DNA of 64,000 bases, taken from assembly GCA_937927945.1 (NCBI GenBank), contig CALEYW010000097.1:173637-237636 (forward strand). Direction: 5' to 3'. Positions 1-8,322 of this stretch are shown here, piece after piece. Origin of the DNA: an uncultured candidate division WPS-2 bacterium. GTDB lineage: Bacteria; Vulcanimicrobiota; Vulcanimicrobiia; Vulcanimicrobiales; Vulcanimicrobiaceae. The notes under the pieces are model-generated. The model searched no databases and was not told the origin of the DNA. It worked only from the letters and a program-made list of their open reading frames with translations. Positions within the stretch are counted from its first letter, which is position 1, and every line of letters starts with the position of its first letter. The position numbers were made by a program, and so were the translations under genes.

Positions 1-1631
1 ATCTCGTAGAACGGATGACGTGCGAGCGTGCGCGCGGCGTTGCGGTCGGCGGCGAACGGTGAGATCAGCGACACGATCGCGATCTGGCCGGACTCGGCCA
101 GGATGCCGGCGACCGCTGCCGCACGGCGCACGCTCTCAGCGCGGTCGTCGGCGGAGAAGCCGAGGTCGGTGTTGAGCGTTCCGCGCAGCAGGTCGCCGTC
201 GACGACGGTCGCCGGGATGCCGCGGTCGAACAGGCGCCGCTCCGCCGCGCGCGCGAGGGTCGACTTGCCGGCGCCGGAGAGTCCGGTCAGCCACACGATC
301 GACGCGCGGTGGCCCGACCGCCGTTCGCGTTCGCCGAGCGTGACCGATCCGTCGTCGTCGGCGTGCGCCGCGATCGCTTCGGTCGTGAAGCCGATCGCGA
401 CGACTCGGCCGCCGCGCAGCAGGACGCTGCGCGCGCCGTGCGCGTCGACGGCGCGCGGATCGAAGACGATCGGCGCCGTCGCGCGGACGTGGAGCCGCAC
501 GATGTTGTGCTGCGCGTCGCCGGCCCCGCCGAGCTCGCGCGCCGCTTCGATGTCGTAGGCCGACGGCGTGCCGTCGACGACCACGGGCACGTCTTGCGTG
601 CCGCGCTTGAGGCGCAGCCGTTCGCCTTGCAGCGGCCCGCGCGCGTCGAGCCAGAACGTCTCGAGCGCGACGCGGCGCGCGACGGCCGGCTGCGCGTCGG
701 GCGGGGACAGCGTGTCGCCGCGTCCGACGAACCGGTCGCCGTCGAGGACGATCCCGATGCTCTCGCCGGCCTCCGCGTGTGCGACGTCGCCTTCCGGCCA
801 GCGCACGAGTCGCTCGGCCCGCACGTGCACGCCCGCGGGCAGTAGGACGAGCGGGTCGCCCACGGCGATCGAACCGCCGGTGAGGGTGCCGGCGACGATG
901 CGCTCGCCGTTGCGGCGATAGACGTCTTGTACGGCGAGGCGGAACGTGCGCTCGACCGGTGCCGCAACGCGACGGGTCGACTCGATCGCATTGACGATCG
1001 TCGGCCCGTCGTACCACGGCGTCGAGGCGCCGCGCGCGGCGACGTTGTCACCCTGCGTCGCGCTGATCGGCACGATCGCGACGGGCGGTGTCCGATGCAG
1101 CGCCGCGCGGATCGCGCCCTCGAGTTCGGCCATGCGAGCGCGGGCGTCGTCGAGCAGGTCGATCTTGTTGACCGCGACGATGACGTGCCGGATCCCGAGA
1201 AACGCCAACAGGTAGGCGTGGCGCAGCGTCTGCTCGCCGATCCCGGCTGCCGCGTCGACGACCAGGATCGCCGCGTCGGCTTCCGACGCGCCGCTGAGCA
1301 TGTTGGCGAGAAACTGCCGGTGCCCGGGCGCGTCGATGATCGTGTAGCGGCGATCGCGATGAGTGAACCAGATTCGCGTCGTGTCGATCGTGACGGCTTG
1401 GTCGCGCTCTTCCTGGAGCGAGTCCAGCACGTACGACCACTCCGGCGCGACGCCGCGCCGCGTGCTCGACGCGATGACGTCGTCGATCTTCGACTGGTGC
1501 AAGAGGCCGAGGTCGTACATCAGCCGGCCGATCAAGGTCGACTTCCCGTGGTCGACGTGGCCGGCGACGACGATGCGCGCGACGTCGTGTTCGGTCGAAT
1601 GCGCGGCCGGCTGCTTCGTTTCGAGCTGCAC
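1..1631 (-). CDS. cysNC: CysNC: sulfate adenylyltransferase subunit 1 fused to adenylylsulfate kinase (partial, runs off window start)
   Basis: The large GTPase subunit of ATP sulfurylase activates sulfate to APS with CysD, and the fused APS kinase makes PAPS. Translating the minus strand from a GTG at 1631 gives the G1 motif GHVDHGKST at about residues 24-32, a DAPGH G3 motif and an NKIDLLD G4 motif, then EF-Tu-like beta-barrel domains. From about residue 450 comes a kinase domain opening with GLSGAGKST and containing DGD and DLGFS. The reading frame is open to position 1, so the last roughly 70 residues of the kinase lie outside. The GTG overlaps the cysD stop (TAGTG), so the two subunits are translationally coupled. 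Identification is firm from the motifs; only the C-terminal end is unseen. Confidence 0.93.
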   Translation of the reverse strand, partial: MQLETKQPAAHSTEHDVARIVVAGHVDHGKSTLIGRLMYDLGLLHQSKIDDVIASSTRRGVAPEWSYVLDSLQEERDQAVTIDTTRIWFTHRDRRYTIIDAPGHRQFLANMLSGASEADAAILVVDAAAGIGEQTLRHAYLLAFLGIRHVIVAVNKIDLLDDARARMAELEGAIRAALHRTPPVAIVPISATQGDNVAARGASTPWYDGPTIVNAIESTRRVAAPVERTFRLAVQDVYRRNGERIVAGTLTGGSIAVGDPLVLLPAGVHVRAERLVRWPEGDVAHAEAGESIGIVLDGDRFVGRGDTLSPPDAQPAVARRVALETFWLDARGPLQGERLRLKRGTQDVPVVVDGTPSAYDIEAARELGGAGDAQHNIVRLHVRATAPIVFDPRAVDAHGARSVLLRGGRVVAIGFTTEAIAAHADDDGSVTLGERERRSGHRASIVWLTGLSGAGKSTLARAAERRLFDRGIPATVVDGDLLRGTLNTDLGFSADDRAESVRRAAAVAGILAESGQIAIVSLISPFAADRNAARTLARHPFYE

Positions 1632-2428
1632 TACATGTACCCCGCGGAGCGCAGGCGCTCGAACGAGTCCTCGCTCTCGTTGTCCATCACCCGTCCGGCG
1701 CGTTCGGGTTCGCGCGTCGCGGCGAGCTCGGCGATGATCTCGTCGAGGGTCGCTGCGGTGCTGGCGATCGGCACGGTGATGTTCTTCTCTCCCAGCGAAC
1801 GGTAGCGCATCCCGTTACGTGCCAGGTAGAGGGCGACGTACGGGATGTTCTCTCGCTGCGTGTAGCGCCACACGTCGAGTTCGGTCCAATGCAGCAGCGG
1901 GTGAACGCGCACGTGCGCACCGTGCGGGACGTCGGTCGTGTAGTAGCCCCACAGCTCGGGCGGTTGCGCGCGCACGTCCCACGTTCCGCCGACCGAACGG
2001 GGGCTGAAGATGCGTTCCTTCGCGCGGGTCGCCTGTTCGTCGCGCCGGATGCCGACGATGATTCCCTGCGGGTTCGCGTCGTGCAGGTAGTTCTTCAGAC
2101 CTTCGGTCTTGCGCGCCGCGGCGCGAGTCGCCGGCGGCAGGGTCGGATCCATGTCGTCTTCAGGCGGGCACAACTCGATCCGCAGATCGAGTTTCCACTC
2201 GCGTGCGAGCCGGTCGCGAAACGCGTACACTTCGTCGAGCTCCAGTTCCGTGTCGAGCTGCACCAGCGGGAACGGCACCTCGCCGTAAAACGCCTTGCGG
2301 ATCAGCCACAGCAGGGCGGTCGAGTCCTTGCCCATCGACCACAGCATCGCGAGCGGACGCAGCGACGCGTAGGCCTCGCGCACGATCGTGATCGCGGAGT
2401 GTTCGAGCAGGTCGAGATCGTCGGTCAT
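1631..2428 (-). CDS. cysD: CysD: sulfate adenylyltransferase subunit 2
   Basis: Catalytic small subunit of ATP sulfurylase, a PAPS-reductase-fold protein of 265 residues that forms APS from sulfate and ATP together with CysN. Visible family landmarks are the PP-loop WSMGKDSTALLWL near residue 30, the IVGIRRDEQATRAKER segment and the C-terminal signature DNESEDSFERLRSAGYM ending in the usual aromatic-Met. I place the start at the ATG at 2428 because it overlaps the upstream tauE stop (ATGA) and gives the family length. A longer in-frame reading upstream is tauE in another frame. The gene lies third in cysH-tauE-cysD-cysNC. Confidence 0.95.
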   Translation of the reverse strand: MTDDLDLLEHSAITIVREAYASLRPLAMLWSMGKDSTALLWLIRKAFYGEVPFPLVQLDTELELDEVYAFRDRLAREWKLDLRIELCPPEDDMDPTLPPATRAAARKTEGLKNYLHDANPQGIIVGIRRDEQATRAKERIFSPRSVGGTWDVRAQPPELWGYYTTDVPHGAHVRVHPLLHWTELDVWRYTQRENIPYVALYLARNGMRYRSLGEKNITVPIASTAATLDEIIAELAATREPERAGRVMDNESEDSFERLRSAGYM

Positions 2429-3186
2429 AGCAGTTTCATTCCGGCGTAGGCGAGGATGCACATAACGGCCGGGCGCAGGAACGCGTCGCCGACGAGCCCG
2501 CACAAGCGTACGCCGATGTACGCGCCCGGGACCGCGCCGAGCGCGAGCTCCAGCGCGAGCCGCCAATCGACGTTGCCGAAGGCACCGTGGCCGAGCGCCG
2601 CGATCGGAATGATCGCGGCGCCGAAGACGATCTCGGAGCCGATGAGCGAGCGCAATCCGACCATCGGCAAGGCGAACATCAAGAGCGGAAGGGTGATCGA
2701 GCCCGACCCGATCGACGTGAGAGCGACGAGGAAGCCGACCACGGCTCCGATCGCGGTCGTCCAGCCCGGTCGCGCAGTCCCGGTGCGCTGCGCAATCTTC
2801 CCGCGGAAGAAGAACAAGATCAGCGCGGATACGGCGGCGCCCAGGATGACGATGCCGATCGCGTGGCGTTCGAGCTCGTCGAGCTGGGCGACGCCGGCGT
2901 GTGCGCGCAGGAACCAAAACGCTGCGAGGCCGCCCAGCGTGCCGGGGATGCCGCCCGTGCACAACCGGACGATCACGCCGCGGTCGATCGTCCCTTGCCG
3001 CAGGTGCGCGAACGCCGCCAGCAGCTTCATCGGCACGCTGTACACGAGATCGGTGCCGACGGCGACCGTCGGCGGCACGCCCAGCACCAGGACGAGGATC
3101 GGTGCGAGCAGCGCGCTGCCGCCGATCCCCGACATCCCGGCGACGATTCCGACCAGCAGCCCCGCGAGGGTGACGCCGAGATCCAT
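2425..3186 (-). CDS. TauE/SafE family sulfite or sulfate membrane transporter
   Basis: A 253-residue integral membrane protein of the TSUP (TauE/SafE, formerly DUF81) family. It opens with LAGLLVGIVAGMSGIGGSALLAPIL, the family's first-repeat Gly/Ser-rich helix, and continues with about eight hydrophobic segments; the second-repeat signature SIGSGSITLPLL lies mid-protein. The family moves sulfur oxyanions or sulfonates across the inner membrane. Its place between cysH and cysD, with a 1-bp gap before and a 4-bp overlap after, argues for sulfate uptake or sulfite export serving assimilation. The substrate and direction are inference from context. Confidence 0.88.
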   Translation of the reverse strand: MDLGVTLAGLLVGIVAGMSGIGGSALLAPILVLVLGVPPTVAVGTDLVYSVPMKLLAAFAHLRQGTIDRGVIVRLCTGGIPGTLGGLAAFWFLRAHAGVAQLDELERHAIGIVILGAAVSALILFFFRGKIAQRTGTARPGWTTAIGAVVGFLVALTSIGSGSITLPLLMFALPMVGLRSLIGSEIVFGAAIIPIAALGHGAFGNVDWRLALELALGAVPGAYIGVRLCGLVGDAFLRPAVMCILAYAGMKLL

Positions 3187-3187
3187 C

Positions 3188-3874
3188 TCAGGCTCCCGCG
3201 ACCGGCGCCGGCGCGTGCAGCCCGCACTCCGTCTTCGCGAAGCCCGCCCAGCGGCCGTCGCGGGCGCCTTCTCCAGGCGCGACCGGGCGGGTGCACGGGA
3301 GGCAGCCGATGCTCGGATATCCCTCCGAGTGGAGCGCGTTCACCGGTACCCCGTTCGCGTTGACGTAGCCCCAAACATCGTCGTCGGTCCAATCGTACAG
3401 GGGACTCACCTTGTAGACACCGTCGGCGTCGGACTGGACCGGGTCGAGGTCGGTCCGGGTCGTCGACTGCGCTCGGCGCACGCCGCTCAGCCAGGCGTCG
3501 AAGGTGCGCAGGAAGGCGCGGTTCGGCCCGACCTTGCGCAGCGCGCAGCAGCGATCCGGGTCGGTCGACCAGAGTGCGGGTCCCTCCCGCTCGGCTTGCT
3601 GATCGACGGTGAATTCGGGCCGCACGGCGATCGGTGCGATCGCGTAGCGGCGCGCGACCCGCTCGATCAGAGCATGCGTCTCGGGGAAGAGCAGGCCGGT
3701 GTCGAGGTAGTAGATCGGCACGCTGCGGTCGACGCGCAGGGTCAGGTCGAGCAGCGCCATCCCGGAGGGGCCGCCGAACGAACAGGCCAGCGCTACGCGG
3801 CCTGCGTGCTCGTGCAGGGTTCGGCGGACGATCCGTTCCGCGCTTTCGACGGCGCGGAGAGCTGAGGAATTCAC
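3188..3874 (-). CDS. cysH: CysH: assimilatory APS/PAPS reductase (iron-sulfur type)
   Basis: Reduces activated sulfate to sulfite with thioredoxin. The 228-residue product has the PP-loop ACSFGGPSGMALLDL (usual SFG-GxxS pattern), YYLDTGLLFPET, the paired Cys CCALRKV and, near the C-terminus, IGCLPCTRPV followed by ECGLH. The CC...CxxC set binds a 4Fe-4S cluster and marks the APS-reductase type, although the operon also has an APS kinase domain; which nucleotide is used cannot be told from sequence. I chose the GTG at 3874, behind a GAAAGA ribosome site, over upstream in-frame starts because the latter would run through the leader-peptide and hairpin region. First structural gene of the operon and probably controlled by attenuation. 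Confidence 0.92.
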   Translation of the reverse strand: MNSSALRAVESAERIVRRTLHEHAGRVALACSFGGPSGMALLDLTLRVDRSVPIYYLDTGLLFPETHALIERVARRYAIAPIAVRPEFTVDQQAEREGPALWSTDPDRCCALRKVGPNRAFLRTFDAWLSGVRRAQSTTRTDLDPVQSDADGVYKVSPLYDWTDDDVWGYVNANGVPVNALHSEGYPSIGCLPCTRPVAPGEGARDGRWAGFAKTECGLHAPAPVAGA

Positions 3875-3910
3875 AGCGATCTTTCGGGTGATGGGAGGCG
3901 CGGAAACGAC

Positions 3911-3939
3911 GAAGCCCCCGCCAGATCGGCGAGGGCTTC
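3911..3939 (-). terminator. Attenuator-type hairpin in the cysH leader
   Basis: On the minus strand, between the leader peptide stop and cysH, there is an 11-bp stem (7 bp GAAGCCC/GGGCTTC, one mismatch, 4 bp) with a 5-nt loop, followed by GTCGTTTCC, a short U-containing tract. It could act as an intrinsic terminator. An alternative pairing exists: CGAG/CTTC at 3990-3982, inside the leader peptide's Glu-Ser-Ser codons, is complementary to GAAG/CTCG in the hairpin's first arm, as expected of an antiterminator. The U-tract is weak, so termination efficiency is uncertain. Confidence 0.6.
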
Positions 3940-3968
3940 GGGACACGTCACTCGTGCGCGCGAAAACT

Positions 3969-4037
3969 CTACGCCGTATCGGAAGACTCGGCACAGAGAC
4001 AGCAGGCGCCCAGGTGGGCGGCGGCAAGCGAGATCAT
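3969..4037 (-). CDS. Cys-rich leader peptide of the cysH operon (22 aa)
   Basis: A short reading frame from ATG at 4037 to TAG at 3969 encodes MISLAAAHLGACCLCAESSD plus two residues. Three of four consecutive codons (TGC TGT CTC TGT, 4004-3993) are cysteine, which is rare in this genome. An AAGG ribosome site lies about 9 nt upstream. It sits 95 nt before the cysH start, with a terminator-like hairpin in between. Cys-rich upstream ORFs controlling sulfur genes are known from mycobacteria and other actinobacteria; the role here, sensing charged tRNA-Cys by ribosome stalling, is inferred from arrangement and the mutually exclusive pairings. Confidence 0.65.
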   Translation of the reverse strand: MISLAAAHLGACCLCAESSDTA

Positions 4038-4088
4038 GTTCGGGGACCTTACCACGCGGCGCGCGGTGCCGTCAATCGCATCGCTCGA

Positions 4089-5105
4089 TCAGTGCGAGCC
4101 GTTGCCGTTGCCGTCGCTGCCGTTGCCGCGAAACCGGGCGAACAGATCGCGGGCGAACGTCATCGCCGAGGATTTCGCATCTTCGTAGACGCGCGCGGCG
4201 TCGTCGAGGCTCATCTGGCGCCCGTTGCGATAGTAGTACGAGACGCCCTCGCCGACGACGACCGTTCCGGCGTAGCCGATCGCCGCCTTGATGAAGATGC
4301 CGCCGACCGGGATGAAGCCGGAGAGTTCGCGCGCCAGCGCGCGCCAGCCGAACCCGCCGCCGACGATCGGCAGCAATTCCCAGATCTGGTTGAGATCGGG
4401 ATCACGGCCGTAGGTCGCGCCGATGTTCATCATCAGCGTCATCTGAATGCCGGTGATCGCCATCATGTCGCCGGCCGACGCAAAGGCGCCGAGCACGACG
4501 CCCAGGACCGGCACGTGATCGACGACGGCGCTGGCACCGGCGACTTTGAGCGCGTTGAGCGCCGCATCGCGGGTCAGCTTGGCGGCGACGGTTTCGCGCA
4601 AGGCCGGCAGGCGCCGGCCGACGGCGACTTCGATGCCGCGGCAGCAGTCGATCAAATGCGGCAGGAAGCGCCCGCGGAGCGTCTCGATCGCGATCCGGTC
4701 GACGACGTATTCCTCGACGCTCCCCGACGCGGGCGCCTGGACGGGGCCGGTCGGCGCGGAAGCCGACGGGTCGACGGTGAGAAAGAGCACCGGCAAGCGC
4801 AGCGCGATGAACCGCTCGAGCGGCATCGCCGCGCGGTCGCCCGGACGCCCACAGCAGATGACGGCGCGCGCGTCGGTCGTGTCGACCGACCGGTCACTCG
4901 CCAGCGTTTCGAACGCGGCGGCGGCCTCGGGCGGGATCGAATCGCCATCCTGGCCCGCGAGCAAAACGGAGCGCAGTGCGCTGGTGAGCGCCGGGTCGCC
5001 CGCCAAGAAGAACTTGAACGGCCGGCGAGCGCCCGCGTGGACCGCGTTGACGTTTAGCTTGCCCCGTAGACGTTCGAAGACGGCCGCAGCCGAGGTAGGG
5101 TTCAC
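4089..5105 (-). CDS. DUF697-like protein of unknown function
   Basis: A 338-residue protein. Residues 1-130 look like a degenerate Rossmann/GTPase-like or receiver-like domain without a P-loop. From about residue 165, the segment from KLTRDAALNALKVAGASAVV through VPVLGVVLGAFASAGDMMAI resembles the membrane-associated DUF697 helical hairpin found behind Era-like GTPases and in YcjF. Two further hydrophobic segments follow (GGFGWRALARELSGFIPVGG and a Gly/Ala-rich helix), then an acidic region and a Gly/Asn-rich tail. The next gene upstream on this strand ends 33 bp away. Membrane association is likely; the function is unknown, and the DUF697 match is from memory of the pattern. Confidence 0.7.
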   Translation of the reverse strand: MNPTSAAAVFERLRGKLNVNAVHAGARRPFKFFLAGDPALTSALRSVLLAGQDGDSIPPEAAAAFETLASDRSVDTTDARAVICCGRPGDRAAMPLERFIALRLPVLFLTVDPSASAPTGPVQAPASGSVEEYVVDRIAIETLRGRFLPHLIDCCRGIEVAVGRRLPALRETVAAKLTRDAALNALKVAGASAVVDHVPVLGVVLGAFASAGDMMAITGIQMTLMMNIGATYGRDPDLNQIWELLPIVGGGFGWRALARELSGFIPVGGIFIKAAIGYAGTVVVGEGVSYYYRNGRQMSLDDAARVYEDAKSSAMTFARDLFARFRGNGSDGNGNGSH

Positions 5106-5137
5106 AAAGACTTCCTACCCCGCTGCGCTCCTCGGGG

Positions 5138-7153
5138 TTACGTGCGTCCGAGCGCTTCCTTGTCCGGGTCGTCGGTGTATGCGAGATACACCAGCCCGAG
5201 GAAGATCTCGAGCGCCTGCGCGTACATCCCGCGCGCGTTCGCGAGGTCGACCACACTGCGGCCGGTCGCCTTGGCTTCCGCCAAGACGGCCTGCGGCGCC
5301 GCGTTGGTGTCGGCACCGACGATGACGGCGGCCGCGACCTCGCCCGGGGTCAGGTCCTGGCGGGCCAGCTGATCGTAGTCGACGCCCTTGGTGTGGAAGC
5401 GCACGTCGAGCGCGTGCTGGAAGGTCGCGTAGCGGTCGGGCGACTGCTGCAGACCGAGCATGTCGATGCGCGTCACCAGCTGGCGCGAGCGCGCCATGTT
5501 GAAGAGCTGCGATGCTTGCGTGGCGCCTACCGCAGCTTTGTTCAGCGAATCGACGGCCTTGGTCATCAGCGGTTCGATCCGTTTGTAGTCGGCGAGCTGG
5601 ATGTCGCCGGTGCCATCGAGCGCAACGTGCTGCAGCTCGCGCACGAAGATGTCGAGATCCCCCGCACCGACGTCGAGCAACGCCAGCGAAGCGCGCGCCG
5701 CGTCGACGCCGCGGACCATGTCGCCGTCGGCCGCGCCGATCGAGGCGAACATCCGTGGATAGGACGAGAACGTCGCCATCGCCTGAGGCGGCGGCGCGTC
5801 GAGTTTCAGCGGCGCCCCCAGCTCGGCAAGGATGTCGGCGTTCTCTTTGAGCAGACCGCCCTGCTTGTTGCGCTCGAGCGTGCCGACGCCGCCGATCGTC
5901 TCCGACGCTTTGCTCGTCGCCGTGGCGAGCGACTTGGACATCGTGTTGACGTTGTGCAGCATCGTTTCCAGACGCGAGTCCTTGCGCGGCTGCACGCGCG
6001 AGAAATCCGGCATCCCGTAGACGATGTTCTGCACGCGCGAGTTGATCGATTTGAGCTGATCGAGGCCTTGCTGGCGCCGGGTCGCGATCGCCGCGCCGGC
6101 CTGCGTCTCGTTGCTCTGCGCGGTGGCGAGCGCTTCGCGCAGCGGGCGCAGGTCCGGATGGAGCAGGTCGAGCCGCCGTTCCGCGTCGCGCAAGCCTTTG
6201 ATGCGCACGTCGGCTAGTGCCTTGGCCTGCGGCGAGACCTTTCCGGCGGCCACCGCGAGGTTCTGCTCGCCCTTGGAGACTTGACCCATGGCGAGCTGCG
6301 CTTCGCCCAAATCGAAGCGAGCGGTCGAATCGTCGGGCCGGCGGGTCAGCAGCTCGCCGAACTTCCGCGACGCGATCGCGTAGCGCGCGGTGTCGAGGTC
6401 GTGAATCCCCTGCGCGAGCCGCTGATCGTCGGTGCGCAGTGTCGGGTTGAGCTCCGGATCGCCACGGAGGTTCGCCAGCCGCTTGTCGGTGCCGGGATGA
6501 TCGGCCAGATACTTGTCGAGCGCGCCTTTGCTCGCGTGTTCGGTCGCGCCGAGATGCGCCATGAACGAGAGCGCCGCGTCGGGGTCGTAGCCGGAACGCG
6601 CCATCAGCATCAAGCCGTACTTGTCCGCCTCGTTCTCGTCATCGCGCGCGATGCGCGCCATCGCCCCGGCCTGGATCAATTGGCCGAAGCGGTACAGGAT
6701 CGGCGAGAACAGCGAGCCGATGCCCATCAGCACGTTGAGGATCGATGCCTTGTTCTGCGCGGTGACGGCGTGACGCCGTTCGATGTGGCCCGTCTCGTGG
6801 CCGATCACGTGGGCCAGCTCGTCGTCCGACTGGACGAAGTCGATCGTCCCCTCGTTGATGTAGATGTAGCCCCCCAGCGTCGAGAACGCGTTGATCTCCG
6901 AGTCGTCGATGATCTTGATCGAGTACGGAACGTCTTTGCGCGCGGTCTGCGACCAGAGCTTGTTCGAGATGTCGCCGACCCATTGGTTCAAGAGCGGATC
7001 CGTGACGATCACGTTCGAGTCGGTGATCCCCTTGTCGTACTCTTTGCCGATTTGGATCTCGGTCGAAGTCGGCAAGGCGAGCGCGGGTGCCGGCATGGTG
7101 GCACTCACCATCACTAGAGTGAGGGTGATGACGGCGATGCGACGGAACATCAT
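5138..7153 (-). CDS. Secreted M48 family metalloprotease with TPR-like region (BepA-like)
   Basis: A periplasmic zinc metalloprotease of 671 residues. A signal peptide covers residues 1-27 (MMFRRIAVITLTLVMVSATM, ending in ALA). The catalytic HETGH lies at 119-123, with DENEADKYG near 165 supplying the third zinc ligand. A TPR-like helical stretch runs to about 320 as in BepA/YfgC, which processes outer-membrane proteins, followed by about 350 residues of alpha-helical sequence with no match I recognise, longer than the family norm of about 490. I place the start at ATG 7153 (ATG 7150 also possible) behind the GGAAGGAAG ribosome site. It is divergent from minC across about 200 bp. Confidence 0.85.
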   Translation of the reverse strand: MMFRRIAVITLTLVMVSATMPAPALALPTSTEIQIGKEYDKGITDSNVIVTDPLLNQWVGDISNKLWSQTARKDVPYSIKIIDDSEINAFSTLGGYIYINEGTIDFVQSDDELAHVIGHETGHIERRHAVTAQNKASILNVLMGIGSLFSPILYRFGQLIQAGAMARIARDDENEADKYGLMLMARSGYDPDAALSFMAHLGATEHASKGALDKYLADHPGTDKRLANLRGDPELNPTLRTDDQRLAQGIHDLDTARYAIASRKFGELLTRRPDDSTARFDLGEAQLAMGQVSKGEQNLAVAAGKVSPQAKALADVRIKGLRDAERRLDLLHPDLRPLREALATAQSNETQAGAAIATRRQQGLDQLKSINSRVQNIVYGMPDFSRVQPRKDSRLETMLHNVNTMSKSLATATSKASETIGGVGTLERNKQGGLLKENADILAELGAPLKLDAPPPQAMATFSSYPRMFASIGAADGDMVRGVDAARASLALLDVGAGDLDIFVRELQHVALDGTGDIQLADYKRIEPLMTKAVDSLNKAAVGATQASQLFNMARSRQLVTRIDMLGLQQSPDRYATFQHALDVRFHTKGVDYDQLARQDLTPGEVAAAVIVGADTNAAPQAVLAEAKATGRSVVDLANARGMYAQALEIFLGLVYLAYTDDPDKEALGRT

Positions 7154-7357
7154 GACGACTTCCTTCCGAGGCTCACGGCGGGGCTGCGCCGGGGGCCGTA
7201 CCATTCGACGGACCCCGAATACTCTCCACCGTTACCAGACCTTTCTGAGGAATGCTTGTGGAGAACCGCACCTTCTTGTGCATGTCGTGTGGAACGCGCA
7301 GGGCCGCCTGAGCGGCCGTAGGAACCGCGGCGGGATCATGATCACGCAGGGATGCCG

Positions 7358-8194
7358 ATGAGCAGCGTTCGTGGGCGCGGCCGCAATCTCGAGATCGCGG
7401 TCGATCGGGCGCTAGCCGCTGCAGCCCAGGAGTTGCGCGACCAATTCGCGGAGCGGCCGGACTTCTATCGAGGAAGCCGGGCGGTCGCCAACCTCGGTGC
7501 GCTCGAGCCGGCCGCAGCCGAGATCGCCGCGTTTCGCGACGTGCTCGCCGAATATGGCATCGAGCTGGACGGCGTGAGCGGGGTCGAAGCGATTGCGCCG
7601 CTCGCCGCCGAGCTGGATCTTGCCTATCTGGGCTCGGCGCAGGCCGCCGACGTCGCCGCACTGCCCCGCCAGCGGTCCCCGCGCGAAGTCCGCCTCTCCG
7701 AGGAGGCGCGCTCCCTGGTCGCCGATTTCGCCGGCGCCCGTGCCGACCTCGCGCGCCGCCGCCACGTCGGCACCAGCGGCGCGAGCATGGCCGTCGCCTC
7801 GGCGGCGGTCGTGCTCCCGCAGCAGCCGCGCCCGGTGCCCGTCGGCATCTCCACCTTGTACCACCGCGGAACGCTGCGCGGCGGCCAGGCGCTGCACAAC
7901 CTCGGCAACTTGGTGGTGATCGGCGACGTGAATCCCGGCGCCGAGCTCGTCGCGTCGGGCGACATCGTCGTCTTCGGGGCGCTGCGCGGCGTCGCGCACG
8001 CCGGCGCCCAAGGCGACCGCAGCGCCCGGGTGATCGCGCTCGAACTCGCGCCGACGCAGCTGCGCATTGCGACCGTCATCGCGACCAGCGGCGACGATCG
8101 CGGCAAACGCGGCCCCGAACACGCCTCGATCATCGACGAACGCATCGCCGTCGTCCCGTTCGCCGAGGCCGATTTGAAAAAGGAGCAACTATGA
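7358..8194 (+). CDS. minC: MinC: septum site-determining protein
   Basis: Inhibitor of FtsZ assembly at the poles. The 278-residue product has a poorly conserved N-terminal domain and a clear C-terminal beta-helix from about residue 165: YHRGTLRGGQALHNLGNLVV, then GDVNPGAELVASGDIVVFG and LRGVAHAGAQGD, the MinC signature including the MinD-interacting turn. The residues linking the domains are Pro/Ala rich. ATG 7358 is preferred over 7352 because CAGGGA lies at proper spacing. Its stop overlaps a following small ORF (ATGA), and two minD genes and minE follow, so the whole cluster is probably one transcript. Confidence 0.92.
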   Translation: MSSVRGRGRNLEIAVDRALAAAAQELRDQFAERPDFYRGSRAVANLGALEPAAAEIAAFRDVLAEYGIELDGVSGVEAIAPLAAELDLAYLGSAQAADVAALPRQRSPREVRLSEEARSLVADFAGARADLARRRHVGTSGASMAVASAAVVLPQQPRPVPVGISTLYHRGTLRGGQALHNLGNLVVIGDVNPGAELVASGDIVVFGALRGVAHAGAQGDRSARVIALELAPTQLRIATVIATSGDDRGKRGPEHASIIDERIAVVPFAEADLKKEQL

Positions 8195-8322
8195 GAATCC
8201 GGTCATGGAGCGAGCGCAGCCGCGTCGCGCCGATTCCGCAACGCTGTTCCGAGCTCGGACCGGGGCCCCCGCGCCATAGGCGTGGGGGACGCGCAGCCTT
8301 GGGCGGAGCGCCGTTAAAGTGA
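8191..8322 (+). CDS. Small coupled ORF between minC and minD (43 aa, unknown)
   Basis: ATG at 8191 overlaps the minC stop (ATGA) and has an AAAAAGGAG ribosome site 5 nt upstream, the best in the operon. The frame ends in TGA at 8320-8322, overlapping the GTG start of the first minD (GTGA). The product is MRIRSWSERSRVAPIPQRCS plus 23 Arg/Gly/Pro-rich residues; I recognise no family. The region also holds a GC-rich inverted repeat (GGGGCCCCCGCGCC ... GGCGTGGGGGACGC), which translation of this ORF would unfold. It may be a coupling device rather than a functional peptide. Confidence 0.4.
   Translation: MRIRSWSERSRVAPIPQRCSELGPGPPRHRRGGRAALGGAPLK

Noticed and set aside
2456..3865. A 469-codon plus-strand open frame across tauE and cysH
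   Set aside because: It is antisense to two well-recognised genes, is made of Arg/Pro/Ala-rich low-sense sequence and matches no family. The high GC of the genome keeps stop codons rare in shadow frames; the same applies to other long antisense frames, for example 24347-25540, 26884-29295 and 45321-47579.
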